DNA of 6,970 nt, from contig JAQTRJ010000111.1 of the NCBI GenBank assembly GCA_028711875.1, positions 1 through 6,970 on the forward strand. The letters are read 5' to 3'. The notes beneath the pieces were generated by a model. That model ran no database searches, was not told the origin of the DNA, and worked only from the letters and a program-made list of their open reading frames with translations. A program made the position numbers and the translations under genes. Position 1 is the stretch's first letter. Every line of letters begins with the position of its first letter. Below are positions 6,457 through 6,970 of this stretch, piece after piece. Source of the DNA: a bacterium. GTDB lineage: Bacteria; Electryoneota; RPQS01.

Positions 6457-6970
6457 ATTCAACCACCGAACGGCTGAGCCGGATGCCCGGTCCCATCGTC
6501 GAGGTCAAAAACACGCTCTTCACGTATTGGCCCTTGGCCGTAGCCGGCTTATGCCGCATCACGTTGCGGAAGAATTCCATCAGATTCTCTTCGATCTTCT
6601 GCGCGGAAAACGACAGCTTGCCCACGCCCAGGTGAAGAATACCGTATTTGTCCACCCGGAATTCGGTCTTGCCGCCCTTCACTTCGCGAATCGCCTGACC
6701 AATATCGGGCGTTACGGTGCCCGCCTTGGGATTGGGCATCAGGCCGCGCGGGCCGAGAATCTTGCCCAGCCTGCCGAGCTCGGACATGGCGTCGGGCGTC
6801 GCCACGATCACGTCGGTGTCGGTCCAGCCGCCCTTGATCTTCTCGAGCACGTCCTCGAAACCGACCACGTCGGCTCCGGCGGCTTCCGCATCGCTCTGTT
6901 TGGTCTTGGTGATCGCGCAGACCCGCACGGTCTTTCCCGTTCCGTGGGGAAGTGTCACGGTGCCGCGCAC
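6446..6970 (-). CDS. rplA: 50S ribosomal protein L1 (C-terminal part, runs off the window)
   Basis: L1 forms the mobile L1 stalk of the 50S subunit, binds 23S rRNA and helps release deacylated tRNA from the E site. In several bacteria it also represses its own mRNA. The window shows the last 174 codons and a TAG stop. The first visible codon is GTG and reads as an internal valine (VRGTVTLPHGTGK), matching about residue 59 of E. coli L1, so it is not the start; roughly the first quarter of the protein lies outside. The hallmark LGKILGPRGLMPNPKAGTVTP is at visible residues 68-88. KGQYVKSVFLTSTMGPGIRL (146-165) is the typical C-terminal region. The stop codon lies inside the terminator-like hairpin at 6434-6456, and rplJ follows after 71 nt. 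No damage is visible. Confidence 0.98.
   Translation of the reverse strand: MRGTVTLPHGTGKTVRVCAITKTKQSDAEAAGADVVGFEDVLEKIKGGWTDTDVIVATPDAMSELGRLGKILGPRGLMPNPKAGTVTPDIGQAIREVKGGKTEFRVDKYGILHLGVGKLSFSAQKIEENLMEFFRNVMRHKPATAKGQYVKSVFLTSTMGPGIRLSRSVVESAK

Noticed and set aside
5340..6635. A 431-codon open frame on the plus strand across rplL, rplJ and the end of rplA.
   Set aside because: It crosses three certain genes and their gaps in antisense, and has the same low-complexity His/Arg/Leu composition. No family is recognisable.
6968..6970. GTG at the window edge as an rplA start codon.
   Set aside because: The residue aligns with an internal valine of L1 (VRG before the LPHGTG motif); about 58 residues are missing upstream.

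Overview
This window is a core ribosomal-protein and RNA-polymerase operon, transcribed entirely on the minus strand. Reading in the direction of transcription (from high to low coordinates) the order is rplA (3' part only, 6970-6446), rplJ (6374-5829), rplL (5777-5406), rpoB (5203-1415) and rpoC (5' part only, 1345-1). This is the widely conserved bacterial L1-L10-L12-beta-beta' cluster. No mobile element, CRISPR array, tRNA, rRNA or accessory gene is visible, and I see no sign of horizontal transfer.

Organism: a GC-rich bacterium (by eye, roughly 60 percent G+C). RpoC contains phrases such as [14 protein letters not shown] and [13 protein letters not shown], which resemble the Bacteroidetes/Ignavibacteria/Chlorobi and wider FCB type more than proteobacterial or Gram-positive RpoC. 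RpoB carries the charged flap-region insertion (about residues 888-1010) found in Gram-negative-type beta subunits. I therefore infer a member of, or relative of, the FCB superphylum, possibly an uncultivated lineage. This is recognition from memory, not a phylogeny.

Layout: gaps between genes are rplA-rplJ 71 nt, rplJ-rplL 51 nt, rplL-rpoB 202 nt and rpoB-rpoC 69 nt. Each gap holds at least one potential RNA hairpin on the transcribed strand. The rplA stop codon lies in a short terminator-like hairpin followed by six T. The rplJ leader holds a two-helix stem that could be an L10 autoregulatory site. The rplJ stop codon lies in another hairpin, followed by an A-rich rplL leader. The long rplL-rpoB gap holds a hairpin and a 10-nt direct repeat. 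A GC-rich hairpin precedes rpoC. rplL starts with GTG and rpoB with TTG; in both cases an in-frame stop a few codons upstream rules out an earlier start.

How the genes work together: L1 forms the L1 stalk of the 50S subunit. L10 and L12 form the stalk that recruits translation factors. Beta and beta' form the catalytic core of RNA polymerase. Co-transcription couples ribosome and polymerase synthesis, while the gap structures are plausible places to adjust the different amounts needed (several L12 per L10, and less polymerase than ribosome). I found no convincing undescribed system here; the points worth checking are the gap RNA structures and the unusual start codons.
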